Shown: piece after piece, positions 4,937 through 6,326 of the stretch
How positions within the stretch are numbered: position 1 is the first letter of the stretch
Layout of the letters: the number at the start of each line of letters is the position of its first letter
Source of the DNA: UBA4661 sp002405405
GTDB lineage: Bacteria; Bacteroidota; Ignavibacteria; Kapaibacteriales; UBA4661
Length of the DNA: 6,326 bases
Direction of reading: 5' to 3'
Assembly: GCA_036847245.1 (NCBI GenBank)
Contig: DAIUAL010000201.1
Location: 1-6,326, forward strand
Translations under genes and position numbers: made by a program
Notes under the pieces: model-generated
Seen by the model: the letters and a program-made list of their open reading frames with translations, nothing else
What the model was told of the DNA's origin: nothing
The model's database searches: none

Positions 4937-6326
4937 ATGAAAAAATTACTGATTTCGTTATTCACTGCACGGTATACACTCCTTATGAGTTTGCTCTGGC
5001 TTGCTCTATACTGTTTTTCTTCTGCCCAACAATTCTCGCCTATTCTTTCCCCGACAAAGTCATTACGTCAATTCACCCTAGATGCTTGGAATACCGATCA
5101 TGGAATCCCGCAAGCACCAATTCGAGCTATCGCCCATACTCCCGATGGTTATACATGGCTTGGTACATTTGAAGGACTAGTAAGGTTTGACGGTTATCGA
5201 TTCACTGTATTTGATTCAACTTCAACAATTCAATCATTTAGAATGCCTAACCCATCAGTTCATAGTCTTCATGTTGATACAAAAGGTGTAATGTGGATTG
5301 CAGGGGCATCAGGTGTTTGGCAATATCAGAATGCGGCATTCACTCAGATTCAGCTTCCTGATAGTTCAATTCTTGAAAAAAGAAATACCCCTTCTGTTTT
5401 AGGTGCCGGAATTATATACTCTGCCGGTACTGATCATGAAGGCAATCTGATTATCTCAACGATCAAAGGCACGACATTTCTGCGTGATGAACGAACAAAA
5501 AAATGGGAAATTATTCACACAACAAATATCAATGCCAATATGGGGCAAGCAATTATTCCATCACGTGTTCACAAAGGCGTTACTTGGTTAGTACTTTCCG
5601 GTCGTCTCTACCAGTGGTCGCAAAGGACACTAACCCCGATGAGTAGTCTTGCTTATATCAGCTCTTGTGAAGAATCTCCCGATGGCACAATATGGATCGG
5701 CAATATCGACGGTTTACATACATGGCAACAAAAAAAAGTTCAGCACATCCTCACCAAACAACACATGGTCAATCCTCATATTACAGGAATTTTTCATGAG
5801 GTTAATGGCAGTGTCTGGCTTGCCACACGCTTTGGGCTATACCGATGGTTTCAAGGTGTTCTTTCGCCGCTCACGGAGCAGGAAGGACTTGTTCAATCAT
5901 CCCTCTACTGCCTGCATAAAGACTCTCAGGGAAATCTTTGGATTGGCGGCGTAGGTGGAATTTTTATGCGCCTACGTGAAAACGCATTTACCACCCTAAC
6001 ACAACATGACGGACTTGCCAATAATATGGTACGCTCTATTTTACAAGATTCTAGAGGTACATTTTGGTTTGCTACGGCACAAGGGCTGACTTCATGGAAT
6101 GGCCAGGACTATCGCACATACAAGAAGAAAAATGGATTACCCGATGAAATTCTGCCGGGGCTACACGACGCCCGCAATAAAACCCTTTGGATAGGCACAG
6201 CTAACTCAGGACTTATCGCTATGAAAAAGAATACAATTACACATTATTCTACTAACGATTGTTTACCAAGCTACAGTGTGCGTGTAATTGCAGAAGATGG
6301 TTCTTCACGTTTATGGGTTGGCACTG
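4937..6326 (+). CDS. Two-component-regulator propeller (Reg_prop) sensor, N-terminal part (runs off right edge)
   Basis: 463 codons are open to the edge with no stop. The start is ATG 4937 (MKKLLISLFTARYTLLMSLL); the signal peptide is cut after FSSA before QQ (~30). FTLDAWNTDHGIPQAPIRAI is the usual first segment of ligand-binding propellers. Reg_prop blades (D-x-x-G-x-x-W-[IL]-[GA]-T...G[LV]) follow with the blade Trp at residues 74, 120, 217, 253, 294, 335, 377, 418 and 460, about 41-48 apart, plus a degenerate blade near 168 (NLIISTIKGTTFL). Known members form two seven-bladed propellers plus a Y_Y_Y domain, then a membrane helix and a histidine kinase, GGDEF or other output, binding polysaccharide fragments or other ligands in the periplasm. 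The output lies outside the window and cannot be named. It starts 163 nt after the cyclase stop, same strand. Confidence 0.9.
   Translation, partial: MKKLLISLFTARYTLLMSLLWLALYCFSSAQQFSPILSPTKSLRQFTLDAWNTDHGIPQAPIRAIAHTPDGYTWLGTFEGLVRFDGYRFTVFDSTSTIQSFRMPNPSVHSLHVDTKGVMWIAGASGVWQYQNAAFTQIQLPDSSILEKRNTPSVLGAGIIYSAGTDHEGNLIISTIKGTTFLRDERTKKWEIIHTTNINANMGQAIIPSRVHKGVTWLVLSGRLYQWSQRTLTPMSSLAYISSCEESPDGTIWIGNIDGLHTWQQKKVQHILTKQHMVNPHITGIFHEVNGSVWLATRFGLYRWFQGVLSPLTEQEGLVQSSLYCLHKDSQGNLWIGGVGGIFMRLRENAFTTLTQHDGLANNMVRSILQDSRGTFWFATAQGLTSWNGQDYRTYKKKNGLPDEILPGLHDARNKTLWIGTANSGLIAMKKNTITHYSTNDCLPSYSVRVIAEDGSSRLWVGT

Noticed and set aside
4918..5172. 84-residue plus-strand frame
   Set aside because: It is out of frame with the propeller sensor, whose signal peptide and blades start at 4937.
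5649..5954. 101-residue plus-strand frame
   Set aside because: It is a shadow of the propeller-sensor frame.
1..6326. CRISPR array, insertion sequence, phage or defence genes
   Set aside because: No spaced direct repeats, transposase motifs or phage proteins were seen on either strand.

Overview
The window looks like a draft-assembly piece of an AT-rich bacterium of the Bacteroidota/Chlorobi (FCB) side of the tree. The reasons are: no clear Shine-Dalgarno sites; a tRNA promoter fitting the Bacteroidota pattern TTG-N20-TAnnTTTG; signal peptides ending in A-QQ or A-QG; an FnIII-like start typical of that group; a short zinc-free adenylate kinase; and a TPR adenylate cyclase next to a two-component-regulator propeller sensor. 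I cannot name a species. A run of ten N (4546-4555) marks a scaffold gap.

Left part (1-616). A secreted protein with an FnIII-like domain reads leftwards off the edge from an ATG at 268. Just upstream, on the same strand, is a 67-codon open stretch with no good start (279-482), probably a gene remnant. The rest of the space before position 617 holds nothing clear.

Centre-left (617-1808). Two exported proteins lie in tandem. The first (188 aa) is built from seven copies of a short leucine motif resembling the one found just before the plug of many TonB-dependent receptors. The second is a YfiR/DUF4154-type periplasmic protein. Receptors with that motif are often encoded beside DUF4154 genes, so a receptor-free repeat protein paired with DUF4154 is the most novel item here. 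Downstream are a 14-bp perfect hairpin and then a classic terminator.

Centre (2134-2836). adk (short adenylate kinase) converges on a tRNA-Thr(UGU) gene on the minus strand. A perfect 18-bp-stem hairpin with A/T flanks between them should terminate both transcripts.

Right part (about 2940-6326). A cytoplasmic TPR-coiled-coil-class III adenylate cyclase is interrupted by the N gap and, just after it, by two in-frame TAA codons in otherwise recognisable cyclase sequence. The true 3' end is at 4773, not at the apparent stop at 4561. After an intergenic region with inverted repeats, a secreted or periplasmic beta-propeller sensor (Reg_prop repeats) starts at 4937 and runs off the right edge. The right half is therefore a signalling locus (cAMP synthesis plus a probable two-component sensor). 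The left-centre pair is a possible periplasmic sensing module.
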